Below, piece by piece: positions 44,939 to 54,589 of a stretch of 64,000 nt of DNA. Origin of the DNA: Lachnospiraceae bacterium. GTDB lineage: Bacteria; Bacillota; Clostridia; Lachnospirales; Lachnospiraceae. The position numbers and the translations under genes are program-made. Each line of letters opens with the position of its first letter. The first letter of the stretch is position 1. The notes below the pieces were generated by a model. It worked only from the letters and a program-made list of their open reading frames with translations, was not told the DNA's origin and did not search any database. The stretch is from positions 144,338-208,337 of the forward strand of contig JAIKZI010000039.1 of assembly GCA_024682375.1 (NCBI GenBank), read 5' to 3'.

Positions 44939-44966
44939 CCCTAAATACATAAAAATATATTTAGGG
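44939..44966 (+). promoter_or_regulatory. Leader hairpin overlapping the comM ribosome binding site
   Basis: CCCTAAATA (44939-44947) pairs perfectly with TATTTAGGG (44958-44966). The right arm includes part of the AGGGAGG ribosome site (44963-44969), 8 bases before the comM ATG. Folding would hide the site and reduce translation. Confidence 0.5.
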
Positions 44967-44977
44967 AGGTTAATAAA

Positions 44978-46516
44978 ATGTATTGTTCAGTGAAAACCGC
45001 AACGCTAAGCGGAATCGATAGCATTATGGTTACATGTGAATCTGACGTTTCTAATGGATTACCTAACTTCTCCATTGTCGGTTTATTGTCAACAGAAGTC
45101 AAGGAGTCTCGTGAAAGAGTTCGCACTGCCGTCAAAAATTCAAAGATAAAATTTCCAGCCTCAAGAATAACAGTTAACATCTCTCCCGCTTCTATAAGAA
45201 AAAGCGGTACGGGATTTGATTTACCTATAGCAGCCTCTATTCTAGGCGCCATGGGACAGATTCCCTTAAAGAAATTAGAAAGTATTCTTATGATTGGAGA
45301 AATGAATCTTACTGGCGAAATTCTTCCAATAAAAGGTGTACTTTCAGCTTCAATTATTTGTAAAGAAAACAGTATAGAATATTTGATGGTTCCGAAAGAA
45401 AATCAAAACGAAGCTACTTTAATAGAAGATGTAAAAGTCATCCCAGTAGGATCTCTTCGCGAGATGATAGATATTCTTCGTTCAGATTTTGAATTGGAGC
45501 ACTTCGTAGTTTATGATGCAGAAAAAAGCATTCCCGAAAAGATAATCTATGAAAATAATTTTAAAGATTTAAAAGGTCATCATTCACTCAGACGATCCCT
45601 TGAAATTGCTGTAAGCGGAATGCATAACCTTCTTATGATTGGACCACCCGGAGCAGGAAAAACCATGGCCGCATCAATGGTTCCTTCTATTCTTCCGCCC
45701 ATGACAAAAGAGGAAATGATTGAAGTTTCAAAAGTCTACTCTGCGGCAGGTCTACTTGTAAATCAAACCTCACTTATTAATAAAAGGCCTTTTAGAGCTC
45801 CTCATCATACAATTTCAAATTTTGGATTAGTAGGAGGTGGTCAAAATCCGGTTCCGGGAGAGATAACTCTTGCCTCATCCGGCGTATTATTTTTAGACGA
45901 ACTATTTGAATTTAGAAAAGAAGCTTTAGAACTATTAAGGCAGCCTCTAGAAAACCACAAAATAAATATCTCAAGGCAGAAAAATCAGGTTGAATTTCCA
46001 GCTGATTTTATGCTTATTGCAGCCACAAATCCTTGTCCTTGTGGCTACTATCCAAACTTAAAACTCTGCCATTGCAAAGAAAGTGATATTAAAAGATACC
46101 TGTCCCATCTTTCGGGTCCACTTATGGATAGAATTGACCTCATGGTTTCCATCCATCCACTTACAATAGAAGAAATGACATCTGATCAAAAATATGAGTC
46201 TTCAGAGGAAATTCAAGCTCGAGTTTTAAAAGCTTTGGAAAAACAAAAAACAAGATTTAAAGGCACAAAAATACACTTCAATAGTCGCATTCCATCTAGT
46301 GAAATAAAGAAATACTGCTCTATTTCTGAAGAACTCGAAGAATACATAAAGTCACATCTTTCAGGACAAACTATTTCTGTTCGCTCCTATCAAAAGCTCT
46401 TAAAAATTTCGAGGACTATAGCTGATTTAGACGACTCTTTTAATATAGAAAAGAAACATTTGGATGAGGCTTTGAATCTAATAACGAAAGGAGAAATATG
46501 GCAAAACATGTATTAG
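44978..46516 (+). CDS. comM: ComM/YifB-type Mg-chelatase-like AAA+ ATPase
   Basis: 512 residues. The N-terminal Lon-like domain (about 1-165) is followed by a Mg-chelatase AAA+ domain with Walker A MIGPPGAGKTMAASM (about 220-234), Walker B VLFLDELFEF, the ATNPCPCGYY zinc-like Cys motif and a C-terminal domain. ComM is a branch-migration helicase for incoming DNA in transformation. The ATG at 44978 follows AGGGAGG. It overlaps dprA by 19 bases, a natural-transformation pair on the + strand. Confidence 0.94.
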   Translation: MYCSVKTATLSGIDSIMVTCESDVSNGLPNFSIVGLLSTEVKESRERVRTAVKNSKIKFPASRITVNISPASIRKSGTGFDLPIAASILGAMGQIPLKKLESILMIGEMNLTGEILPIKGVLSASIICKENSIEYLMVPKENQNEATLIEDVKVIPVGSLREMIDILRSDFELEHFVVYDAEKSIPEKIIYENNFKDLKGHHSLRRSLEIAVSGMHNLLMIGPPGAGKTMAASMVPSILPPMTKEEMIEVSKVYSAAGLLVNQTSLINKRPFRAPHHTISNFGLVGGGQNPVPGEITLASSGVLFLDELFEFRKEALELLRQPLENHKINISRQKNQVEFPADFMLIAATNPCPCGYYPNLKLCHCKESDIKRYLSHLSGPLMDRIDLMVSIHPLTIEEMTSDQKYESSEEIQARVLKALEKQKTRFKGTKIHFNSRIPSSEIKKYCSISEELEEYIKSHLSGQTISVRSYQKLLKISRTIADLDDSFNIEKKHLDEALNLITKGEIWQNMY

Positions 46517-47619
46517 ATGAAGATTTTAATAGAAAGAAATACCAGATTTGGTTTAATAGTATTTTTCCCTGGAATAACAAGTTAAAGTTGCAGCTTTATG
46601 AAGAGTTTAAAAGCGCAAAAAACATATATGAAATGCCAGAAAATAAGCTTATAGAATCCCCCTTTTTGGATTTGGAAAAAATGGCTCAAATCCAAAAGTA
46701 TAAAAAGATTACTCCAGATGAAATTTATGAGAAATTACTTACTATCGATATGGACTTCACTACAATTGAAGAGGAGGATTATCCTGGATTATTACAGGAA
46801 ATTCCTGATAAGCCATACTGCCTATATTATCTTGGACATCTGCCAGAAAGAAGCATGCCTTCAGTAGGTGTAGTCGGAGCTAGAATGAGTACCAATTATG
46901 GAAAATCCATAGCTCATGATATTGGCTATTCTCTTGCTAAATGTGGTATAAACGTAGTATCTGGAATGGCCCTGGGAGTCGATTGCGCTTCCCAAAACGG
47001 AGCACTTGAAGCCTCAGGCATGACCACTGCTGTCCTCGGCTCAAGCGTCGATATTTGCTATCCCGAAAAGAATAAACCACTGTATAATGCGTTAAAAAAA
47101 TCCGGTTGCATACTATCGGAGTATCCGCCAAATACAGAGGCCAGGCCTGCTTTTTTCCCACTAAGAAATAGAATTATAAGCGGTATGTCATCTGCACTTA
47201 TTGTCACAGAAGCCCGGGTTAAAAGTGGTTCTCTAATAACTGCCAATCTTGCAAGTTCATACGGAAGGGATGTCTATGCCTTGCCGGGGAGAATCACAGA
47301 TCCTCTGTCTATAGGTACCAATCACCTTATAACCGAAGGCGCACTGGTACTGGAATCCATAGAAGATTTGATAAAAAATCTAAATGAAAAATTCAATAGA
47401 ACTAAAGGAGATGAATCTATTTTTTCAAACGAAGTAGATAATACTCTTACAGAAAAGGAAAGTCTGATTTATGATGTTATAGATTACTATGCTACTCATT
47501 TAGATGATATTTCATTTAAAACAAAGATATTCGACACAGAACTAAATGAACTTCTTACAAATCTAAAAAACAAAGGGAAAATAAACGAAATCTTCCCTGA
47601 CTATTTTGTAAGAATATAA
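46498..47619 (+). CDS. dprA: DNA-processing protein DprA (Smf)
   Basis: 373 residues. A Rossmann core binds ssDNA and loads RecA: VGVVGARMSTNYGKSIAHDI, VVSGMALGVDCASQNGAL, SSVDICYPEKNKPLY and NRIISGMSSALIVTEARVKS, each in order. The C-terminal part (about 305-373) fits the winged-helix (DML1-like) end. It protects incoming DNA during transformation. It starts inside comM by 19 bases behind an AAAGGAG site and ends at a strong terminator. Confidence 0.95.
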   Translation: MAKHVLDEDFNRKKYQIWFNSIFPWNNKLKLQLYEEFKSAKNIYEMPENKLIESPFLDLEKMAQIQKYKKITPDEIYEKLLTIDMDFTTIEEEDYPGLLQEIPDKPYCLYYLGHLPERSMPSVGVVGARMSTNYGKSIAHDIGYSLAKCGINVVSGMALGVDCASQNGALEASGMTTAVLGSSVDICYPEKNKPLYNALKKSGCILSEYPPNTEARPAFFPLRNRIISGMSSALIVTEARVKSGSLITANLASSYGRDVYALPGRITDPLSIGTNHLITEGALVLESIEDLIKNLNEKFNRTKGDESIFSNEVDNTLTEKESLIYDVIDYYATHLDDISFKTKIFDTELNELLTNLKNKGKINEIFPDYFVRI

Positions 47620-47623
47620 AATT

Positions 47624-47656
47624 AGTGCTTTCAAGGGTTAATCCTTTGAAAGCACT
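47624..47656 (+). terminator. Rho-independent terminator after dprA (stop of the opposing gene in the loop)
   Basis: A 14-bp stem (one G-U pair), 5-base loop TTAAT and, on the + strand, TTTTTCTCT. It ends comM-dprA. The stop codon of the converging DUF5662 gene lies across the loop, so the stem's right arm is that gene's last codons. It may act on both strands. Confidence 0.88.
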
Positions 47657-48183
47657 TTTTCTCTGATATATTTATATGTAGCTTCTTCTCCCTGAGTTGC
47701 AACCATTGTGAGAAGTTCCTCCAGAAGTTTCTTGGAATCCTCGTGAAGAATATAATGCCACTTTCCTCTATTATAGTAGTTAAGAGCGCTATCATCTTTA
47801 TAGTCATCTCCCTGATAAACCTTCGATGCACTGATTCTATCAATAAGCATCTCAACTACATATTTTTTAGGCATCTTCATGCCTTCCATGGGATATCCCG
47901 GTTTGCTGGAATAGTCAATCCAATACTCCATGTGATGTTTGTTTCTACCCTTGTGATGAAGCCAGGCAGAGGTATATCCCTTCTCTTCTCTTTCAGCATT
48001 ATTAGGACTTCTAAATCCCTGATAATACTTCACACCAACTCGAAACTCTGTCCATGAATACTTAGATAAGTCATGTGTAAGTCCCTGCCAATATAACCCT
48101 ACTTTAAAACAACCTCTTCTAACTAACTTTCTGTGTTTATGTACTGTACTAAAATGTCCACAAAATCTCTGAAACCAATTCAT
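47638..48183 (-). CDS. DUF5662 family protein
   Basis: 181 residues. LTHDLSKYSWTEFRVGVKYY near 35-54 has a His-Asp pair, and HHKGRNKHHMEYW near 76-88 holds clustered His. This is the pattern of an HD-like metal site and fits my recollection of DUF5662. Its reaction is unknown, possibly a phosphohydrolase. The ATG follows the GH13-like gene stop with no gap, so the two are coupled. Its last codons form half of the dprA terminator. Confidence 0.72.
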   Translation of the reverse strand: MNWFQRFCGHFSTVHKHRKLVRRGCFKVGLYWQGLTHDLSKYSWTEFRVGVKYYQGFRSPNNAEREEKGYTSAWLHHKGRNKHHMEYWIDYSSKPGYPMEGMKMPKKYVVEMLIDRISASKVYQGDDYKDDSALNYYNRGKWHYILHEDSKKLLEELLTMVATQGEEATYKYIREKVLSKD

Positions 48184-50028
48184 TTATTTCTCCGTATTAC
48201 CTACCAGAATAGTTAGAGTACCACCAGGCACATCTATCTCCTCCTGATTTTCTAACAATCTTCTATTTTCACCAAATACATCCTCAGAAGTATTTGAAAC
48301 GAAATGCCATTTTCTATTGTTCAAAAGTGAAGGAAGTGCAAATTTCTCGTCCTCCAAGTAGAAATTAAACAGAAGCATAACATCCTCGTCCTTAAGATTT
48401 TTTCCATAAAATCCTGCGTAAAGAATTCCTACAGCTTTTCGATCTTCAGAAAGCCATACAGTCCATGGTTCTCTTCCATGGTAGCTTAAATCAGGCAGTC
48501 CCAAATGCTTCGGATCACTCATCTCTTTAGGCATAAGAGGTGAAAGCACAGGATGACTCTTTCTAAAGCCAATAAGACTCTTTATATACTCTCTATACTC
48601 TTTCGTACGCTTTCTATTATTAAAATTCACCCAACCAATCTTATTATCCTGACAATAAGGATTATTATTTCCACTTTGAGAATTCAAGACCTCATCACCT
48701 GACTGGATCATAGGGATACTCTGGGAAAAAATAGCTGCAGCAAGCGAAGTTTTGCAGTTTTTAACCCTTGCGTTCCAAACCATTCTACTATTCGTTTCAC
48801 CCTCAGTACCGTAATTATCACTAAAGTTGAAATTATTACCGTCTCTATTTTCTTCACCATTATCAAGATTATGCTTTTCTTTATAAGAAAAACTATCCAA
48901 AAGTGTATATCCACTACTTGTAGAAGCTGCAAAATTTACAAAGCCAAACTTTTCATTCTGGCGTCTCATCATATTTGTAAATTCAATAATATTTCCATCT
49001 TTGTGATTGATAAGACGTCTAAGTGGATACATAAATCCAGTATCATCCACAAAAAGATGACGGTCCAATCCCGAATAATCATTTAAAACATTTTCAGGAT
49101 AATTGTCATAAAAGATATTTATATTAGAAAGGAATGGATCTCTTGCAATTCTTTCTATCGGACAGGTGAGTCCTATCAAATGGAATCCATCCACATGATA
49201 CTCTTTCGCCCAAAAGCGAAGGCAATCCAAAATCAAATCTTCACTGGTTCCAACAGCAAAGGACATCTCCATCACAATCTGCATATTCTTCTTATGAATA
49301 TGATGAACCATAGATCTCATATTTTCGTGGCAAGAAATTCCACCGAAATAAGAAGCCTTAGGTGCAAAATAAGAAGCTTCACCATATCCCCAATAATTCA
49401 CTTTATTACTTGGTTCGATTTTATAACGATTCCTGCCCTTCTTGTCTACATAAGGCTTTTTAGTACATAAAATCTCATCAAAATCATATAAAGGCTGAAA
49501 CTCTAGAACATTGACGCCCAATTCTGCCAGATAATTAAGTCTTTGAATAACTCCAAGATAATTACCTGCCTTGGCACTTGAAAGTGAGTGATCCATAGTA
49601 AATCCACGCATATGAAGCCTATAGATAATATAATCATTAGTACATATTTTAGGACTTACATCTTTAAAAGGTGTACCTGATTTAATGATATTTCCAAAGC
49701 AAAGAAAATTATGTTTTTTTCTACTTAAATCATTCCAATTATCTCTTCCGTACACCGAAAGTGCATAAGGATCCATACGAAGAGTTCCGTCCTCTTCGAT
49801 TAGATAACCATAGTTTTCATAGTCCAAATCAAGAACAACAATAGAACATACTCTGCCATATCTATAACTATCATCAATATCAATTTTTATCTGAGATAAA
49901 TCCTGCTTATTTATAAGAATTAGATTAACCTTCTTCTTTGTGTTTACTTCAAAAGTGAAAGTTACATTCTGTTCTTTTACAACAGCTCCAAATCTTTTAA
50001 AATCGCCTACTTTAGTTTTAAATTTCAT
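48184..50028 (-). CDS. Glycogen-debranching/isoamylase-like GH13 protein, catalytic residues lost
   Basis: 614 residues. It has an N-terminal CBM48-like beta domain (about 1-105), a TIM-barrel (about 120-500) and a C-terminal beta domain (about 520-614). The fold match is clear from YRLHMRGFTMDHSL, LGVNVLEFQPL, VNYWGYGEASYFAPKASYF and KHNLDNGEENRDGNNF. All four GH13 active regions are changed. Region I reads IVMEMSFAV (no Asn-His). In VDGFHLIGL (279-287) the nucleophile Asp is Ile285 and the Arg is His283. Region III has no Glu acid, and region IV reads ASTSSG instead of AHDG. Probably a glycan-binding pseudoenzyme. A sigma-A promoter is upstream. Confidence 0.8.
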   Translation of the reverse strand: MKFKTKVGDFKRFGAVVKEQNVTFTFEVNTKKKVNLILINKQDLSQIKIDIDDSYRYGRVCSIVVLDLDYENYGYLIEEDGTLRMDPYALSVYGRDNWNDLSRKKHNFLCFGNIIKSGTPFKDVSPKICTNDYIIYRLHMRGFTMDHSLSSAKAGNYLGVIQRLNYLAELGVNVLEFQPLYDFDEILCTKKPYVDKKGRNRYKIEPSNKVNYWGYGEASYFAPKASYFGGISCHENMRSMVHHIHKKNMQIVMEMSFAVGTSEDLILDCLRFWAKEYHVDGFHLIGLTCPIERIARDPFLSNINIFYDNYPENVLNDYSGLDRHLFVDDTGFMYPLRRLINHKDGNIIEFTNMMRRQNEKFGFVNFAASTSSGYTLLDSFSYKEKHNLDNGEENRDGNNFNFSDNYGTEGETNSRMVWNARVKNCKTSLAAAIFSQSIPMIQSGDEVLNSQSGNNNPYCQDNKIGWVNFNNRKRTKEYREYIKSLIGFRKSHPVLSPLMPKEMSDPKHLGLPDLSYHGREPWTVWLSEDRKAVGILYAGFYGKNLKDEDVMLLFNFYLEDEKFALPSLLNNRKWHFVSNTSEDVFGENRRLLENQEEIDVPGGTLTILVGNTEK

Positions 50029-50066
50029 GCCTACATCCTTTTTCCCTGTAAAAAAAGTCTCAGATA

Positions 50067-50095
50067 ATTCTACACTTTTTAAATATTACTTACAA
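50067..50095 (-). promoter_or_regulatory. Sigma-A promoter for the GH13-like and DUF5662 genes
   Basis: On the - strand TTGTAA (50095-50090), 17 bases, TAGAAT (50072-50067). The -35 overlaps the helicase stop codon. It lies about 40 bases before the GH13-like ATG. Confidence 0.6.
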
Positions 50096-51871
50096 TATTT
50101 CTAGCTCATCTATAAACCTTGAGCGCTTATATTTTCTTTCACCGATACTTTCAGTAAAGCATATTATGAGTTCTCTTTTTGCCCTTGTGATTGCAACATA
50201 AAACATACGTCTTTCCTCTTCTATGTCGCCCTCATGCATCGACTTATTGGCAGGAGTAATTCCATCGTTTGCATCAATAATATATACGGTATTATACTCC
50301 AACCCCTTTGCCCCGTGAAAAGTTCGTAAATTCACGCCATTCTCTTTTGATTCTATTCCATGCGTGTTCTCCTCAACATATCGTCTAAAATCGGATATAG
50401 AGCCAATATATCGTCCATAATCCATAAGCGAATCCACTATTTCAAGGAAGTAATCAAATTCGAGTTCATATTCCTTACAATACCTCTTTAAATATTCATC
50501 ATATTTAAGAGTTTTTCGTAAAAATACCATAAGTGCAAACGGTTTCATTCTTTGCATCATCATAAAACTATTTTGAAGGCCTTCTAAGAATTTTCTCTCT
50601 TCCGTAATCAAAGTCGAATCCATTAGTATTTTCGAAAAATCCACTTTTTCACTTGTAAAATACTTCCTGTAAAAAGTTTTATCTAAAAATGAAAGTACCT
50701 TAAATACATCCTGCCTTTGATAGATTCCAGTTGCAATATTGATTACCGAGATAATATCTGAAACAATTCTTTTATTATCTGTACTAAGCCTTCTAAAATT
50801 AACAGGAATTCTATTATTAACAAGTTCATTTACGATTCTATTTGCCCTTATATTATTTCTATATAAAACAGCTATATTCTTTGGTTCTATTCCAGAGGAC
50901 AACTGTTTTTTTATATCTTGTACTATAAACTTAGCTTCTTTTTGAGAATCAATAAAATTATGAACTTCAATCCTTGCCTTAGCGTCAAAAGCAGAGTACT
51001 GATTTTTATCAAATCTGGATTTATTATTTGAAATAAGCTTTGATGAAATCTCGACTATTTCTTTTAGAGACCTATAATTCTTTTCTAATTTGTAGATTTT
51101 ACAATCAGGGTAAGTCTTTTCAAAATCGAGCATTATTTTAGGATTGGCTCCACGGAAACCATAAATAGACTGGTCCTCATCGCCAACTGCAAAAATATTT
51201 TGTTCCTCTCCTGAAAGCATCTTTATTACCGAAAATTGTAAATCATTCATATCCTGTGCTTCATCTACCAGGATATAATCAAAGCGTTTTTGCCATTTAG
51301 AAAGTATATTGGGATTTTCTTGAAACATCTTCAAGGCGAAATTAATCATATCTCCAAAATCGACATACTTCATGTCTTCTTTTAGAGACTCATACTGTTT
51401 TATTATTTTAGAAATTTTGTCCCCTTTTTCGTCAAATTCCCCTGTCTGATTCAGCTTATATCGAAGCATTTTCTTTTCAAAAAGTGAATAGAATTCCGGA
51501 AAAAAATCATTATAAATTCCACTTTTCAAAAAAGCCTTTTTTATAAGGAATTTCTTTTCTTCTCCAATCAAAATATTCTCTCTGGTGTATCCTTTTTCCT
51601 CAGAAAGAATATGAAAGAAAATAGAATGAAACGTTCCGAAAACCGGAGATTCAACCTTTGAATCCAAAGTTTCGAAACGATTCTTCATAGACAAAGCAGC
51701 ATCCTTTGTAAAGGTTATTACAAGGATGCGCTTCGGATCTATCTTCTTATTACGGATTAGAAAGAATAATCTTTCGATAATAACTGTTGTCTTTCCAGAA
51801 CCTGGAGATGCGACTACAAGAGTCGGTCCGTCCTCTGTTTCAACGGCCGATCTCTGCGCTTCATCTAACAA
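50090..51871 (-). CDS. UvrD/PcrA-type superfamily 1 DNA helicase
   Basis: 593 residues, shorter than PcrA or UvrD (about 720-740). All SF1A motifs are in order: Q motif LDEAQRSAV, Walker A ASPGSGKTTVI (21-31), Walker B YILVDEAQDMNDLQ, motif III VGDEDQSIYGFRGANP, motif IV YRNNIRANRI, motif V TFHGAKGLEYNTVYI and motif VI VAITRAKREL. It unwinds DNA 3' to 5' in repair or replication. The shortness comes from smaller 2B and C-terminal parts. It starts with TTG behind GGGGG, 17 bases after gltX. Confidence 0.88.
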   Translation of the reverse strand: MLDEAQRSAVETEDGPTLVVASPGSGKTTVIIERLFFLIRNKKIDPKRILVITFTKDAALSMKNRFETLDSKVESPVFGTFHSIFFHILSEEKGYTRENILIGEEKKFLIKKAFLKSGIYNDFFPEFYSLFEKKMLRYKLNQTGEFDEKGDKISKIIKQYESLKEDMKYVDFGDMINFALKMFQENPNILSKWQKRFDYILVDEAQDMNDLQFSVIKMLSGEEQNIFAVGDEDQSIYGFRGANPKIMLDFEKTYPDCKIYKLEKNYRSLKEIVEISSKLISNNKSRFDKNQYSAFDAKARIEVHNFIDSQKEAKFIVQDIKKQLSSGIEPKNIAVLYRNNIRANRIVNELVNNRIPVNFRRLSTDNKRIVSDIISVINIATGIYQRQDVFKVLSFLDKTFYRKYFTSEKVDFSKILMDSTLITEERKFLEGLQNSFMMMQRMKPFALMVFLRKTLKYDEYLKRYCKEYELEFDYFLEIVDSLMDYGRYIGSISDFRRYVEENTHGIESKENGVNLRTFHGAKGLEYNTVYIIDANDGITPANKSMHEGDIEEERRMFYVAITRAKRELIICFTESIGERKYKRSRFIDELEIL

Positions 51872-51888
51872 ACATTATCCCCCGTAAA

Positions 51889-53358
51889 TTAGATTTCTTT
51901 TTCAAGTTTTAAAATCGCATTCTTAATACGATTGATAGATTCGTCTTTGCCAAGAATTTCCATAAGCTGAGTAGCTCCACCAGGTGTGCTCATCTTTCCT
52001 GATACAGCTGTACGAAGTGGCCACATAACGAATCCAGTCTTGTATTCATGTTCTTCTCCAAACTTCTTAAGAACAGCAAATAGATTATCATTTGAATAAT
52101 CATCTGTTTCTTCAAGAACTGGAAGTACTTCTTTAAGAAGTGCAAGTGAGTTCTCTGGTGTAGTCTTCATCTTCTTATGTGTGTACATAGACATGTCATA
52201 GTCAGGAACTGCCTTCAAAAAGTCGATATGCTCTTCGATTTCTGGGAAGATTTCAATACGACTCTTTACAAGTTCAGCAATCTTTCTCTGATCCATTCCA
52301 TCAGGAACAGCCTCATCGAGGTATGGCTTAGCAAGTTCCATAAATCTGTCCAAATCCATAGCCTTTAGATACTCACCATTCATCCACTTAAGCTTGCCAT
52401 AATCAAATACGGCTGGTGACTTACCAATTCTATGGTAATCGAATTCTTTAACAAGTTCAGGAAGACTGAAGATTTCCTGATTTCCTTCTGGGCTCCATCC
52501 AAGAAGAGCTACGAAGTTTACGATAGCTTCTGTTACGAATCCCTTCTCAACAAGGTCTTCGAATGATGAATGTCCACTACGCTTCGAAAGCTTCTGGTGC
52601 TCCTCATTTGTGATAAGTGGACAATGAATATACTTAGGTACTTCCCAACCAAAAGCTTCATAAAGTCTATTGTACTTAGGTGAAGAAGAAAGGTACTCAT
52701 TTCCTCTTACTACATGAGTGATTCCCATCAAATGATCATCTACTACATTAGCAAAGTTATATGTTGGGAAACCATCTGATTTGATAAGAATCATATCATC
52801 AAGCTCTGAGTTATCTACTGTGATATCTCCGTATAACTCGTCATGGAATGTTGTAGTACCAGTTCTTGGGTTATTCTGTCTGATTACAAAAGGCTTACCT
52901 TCTGCAAGATTCTTCTCAACCTCTTCCTTTGAAAGTGAAAGACAATGCTTGTCATATACAGAGATTGTCTTTGTCTCACCATCAGCAGTAATATCCTGCT
53001 TTAAGCTATCAAGTCTTTCCTGGTCACAGAAGCAATAATATGCCTCTCCCTTTTCGATAAGCTTCTTAGCATATTCCATGTAGATACCAGCTGCCTGTCT
53101 TTCAGACTGAACATAAGGTCCTACACCTTTATCTTTGTCAGGGCCTTCATCATGAACGAGTCCAGTTTCCTTCATTGTACGATAGATAATATCTACAGCA
53201 CCTTCGACTAATCTTTCCTGATCAGTATCTTCGATTCTAAGAATATAATCTCCGCCTTCATGTTTTGCAATCAAGTAAGTATACAATGCAGTTCTTAGGT
53301 TACCAACGTGCATTCTTCCTGTTGGGCTTGGTGCAAATCTCGTTCTAACTTTTGCCAT
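51889..53358 (-). CDS. gltX: Glutamyl-tRNA synthetase
   Basis: 489 residues, class I. The HIGH-like motif is [20 protein letters not shown] (8-27). [10 protein letters not shown] is the KMSKS motif. [14 protein letters not shown] and [20 protein letters not shown] are conserved. It charges tRNA-Glu, and in most Bacillota also tRNA-Gln for later amidation. The ATG follows AAAGGAG. It lies 29 bases after the four-gene DUF5717 operon and may be part of the same transcript. Confidence 0.96.
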   Translation of the reverse strand: MAKVRTRFAPSPTGRMHVGNLRTALYTYLIAKHEGGDYILRIEDTDQERLVEGAVDIIYRTMKETGLVHDEGPDKDKGVGPYVQSERQAAGIYMEYAKKLIEKGEAYYCFCDQERLDSLKQDITADGETKTISVYDKHCLSLSKEEVEKNLAEGKPFVIRQNNPRTGTTTFHDELYGDITVDNSELDDMILIKSDGFPTYNFANVVDDHLMGITHVVRGNEYLSSSPKYNRLYEAFGWEVPKYIHCPLITNEEHQKLSKRSGHSSFEDLVEKGFVTEAIVNFVALLGWSPEGNQEIFSLPELVKEFDYHRIGKSPAVFDYGKLKWMNGEYLKAMDLDRFMELAKPYLDEAVPDGMDQRKIAELVKSRIEIFPEIEEHIDFLKAVPDYDMSMYTHKKMKTTPENSLALLKEVLPVLEETDDYSNDNLFAVLKKFGEEHEYKTGFVMWPLRTAVSGKMSTPGGATQLMEILGKDESINRIKNAILKLEKEI

Positions 53359-53387
53359 TTTATTACTCCTTTATTTTTTCGCCTAAA

Positions 53388-54572
53388 TTAGGCTCTTTTA
53401 TATTGATTCAATCCGCAGAGCTTATCTACCGAATGAATAATCTCAAGTATCTCAGGAACGAAGAAATTATGTTCCTGCATAACCCTATCAATTTCATCTC
53501 TTTCGAGTTTGACAGATTCAGTATTATGGTTGATCTGGTCTCTAATCTTCTGTCGTCTAACAATGAGACGATGTTTAACCTCAACCATCTCATCATGATT
53601 TACCAAGGCTCTGGCCTGATATTCCCAAATCTTTGAATCATATAGTTTCTTCGACTCAAGGAATTCCATAAACTGTTCAACACAGAACTCCATATCTCTA
53701 TTATTTCTTCTATAGAGATCTCTTTCAGCCTTTTCAATCTGATAATTATTAAAAATATATTCCAACTCCATAGCTGACTCTACACTATAACGATTATAGA
53801 CGTAACGCACAGCATTAGTTATATTAGCATATTTCATCCTTGATGAGTTAAGCATCGGGATAATTTTGTTCAAATATTTTAAAGAACGCTTCCTTCTACG
53901 CCTGATTGATGAAGACCAGGCAAAGAACAGGGAAAAAGATACCCCGCCGAAAACAAGCAATGCCACGAAATACCATGTTATATCTTTATCCGAGGTATTG
54001 TCAAAGAAAAGAATAATAGCAAGTGCTAATAGACAGATGAAAAAAAGAAGAATCGATACAATTCTAGAATTTTTCTCCGCTCTTTTTATATTTTCTCTTT
54101 CTATTTCAATAGCATTCTTTTCACCTTCAAGATGATGCATATCCTTTTCAAGAGAATGCTGATATATCTCATTTTCCTTTAGTCTCAAAATAGTATTAGG
54201 AACATCTTCAAAATTCTCTTCCATCATAGTGTAGTTTTCTTCAGATATTCTCTTTTCTCTATGTTCAAAACTAGATCTGGAACGAGATAGCTCGACAATC
54301 TTTCCAGCTAAAACCTTAAGATCAGCTCTCTCCTCTTCAGGCATATTTTCCAAAATATCAATATCATTTAGATACTTTGTAACAATTCTATACTCTTTCT
54401 TTTCAGCCTCGATTTCTTTTGTATTAGAAACGATCTGTTCACAGGAATCTAGAATATATCTCTCCAGTTTCTTAGGATCGTCCCAATCATCAAGTGTACG
54501 TATTTCTTCTAGAGTTCGATTAAATGCCTGATCTAGATTTTCCTTCTTTTTCTTCTTACCAAATCCAAACAT
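53388..54572 (-). CDS. Membrane coiled-coil protein of the DUF5717 operon
   Basis: 394 residues, no family recognised. A basic start (MFGFGKKKKK) is followed by coiled coil (about 45-165), two membrane helices (about 170-190 and 200-220), an Arg/Lys cluster (RRRRKR) and a second helical coil region (about 230-390). Both ends are predicted cytoplasmic, giving a hairpin anchor with long cytoplasmic coils. It is the last gene of a four-gene set with a TPR-like protein, an Hsp70-like protein and a DUF5717-like protein, and could tether that complex to the membrane (inference). Confidence 0.6.
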   Translation of the reverse strand: MFGFGKKKKKENLDQAFNRTLEEIRTLDDWDDPKKLERYILDSCEQIVSNTKEIEAEKKEYRIVTKYLNDIDILENMPEEERADLKVLAGKIVELSRSRSSFEHREKRISEENYTMMEENFEDVPNTILRLKENEIYQHSLEKDMHHLEGEKNAIEIERENIKRAEKNSRIVSILLFFICLLALAIILFFDNTSDKDITWYFVALLVFGGVSFSLFFAWSSSIRRRRKRSLKYLNKIIPMLNSSRMKYANITNAVRYVYNRYSVESAMELEYIFNNYQIEKAERDLYRRNNRDMEFCVEQFMEFLESKKLYDSKIWEYQARALVNHDEMVEVKHRLIVRRQKIRDQINHNTESVKLERDEIDRVMQEHNFFVPEILEIIHSVDKLCGLNQYKRA

Positions 54573-54589
54573 AGTCTCTCCCCTATTAA

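Noticed and set aside
53381-53393. Palindrome GCCTAAATTAGGC before gltX, possible terminator
   Set aside because: Only about 5 pairs with a 3-base loop and no T run on the - strand, so it is unlikely to stop transcription.
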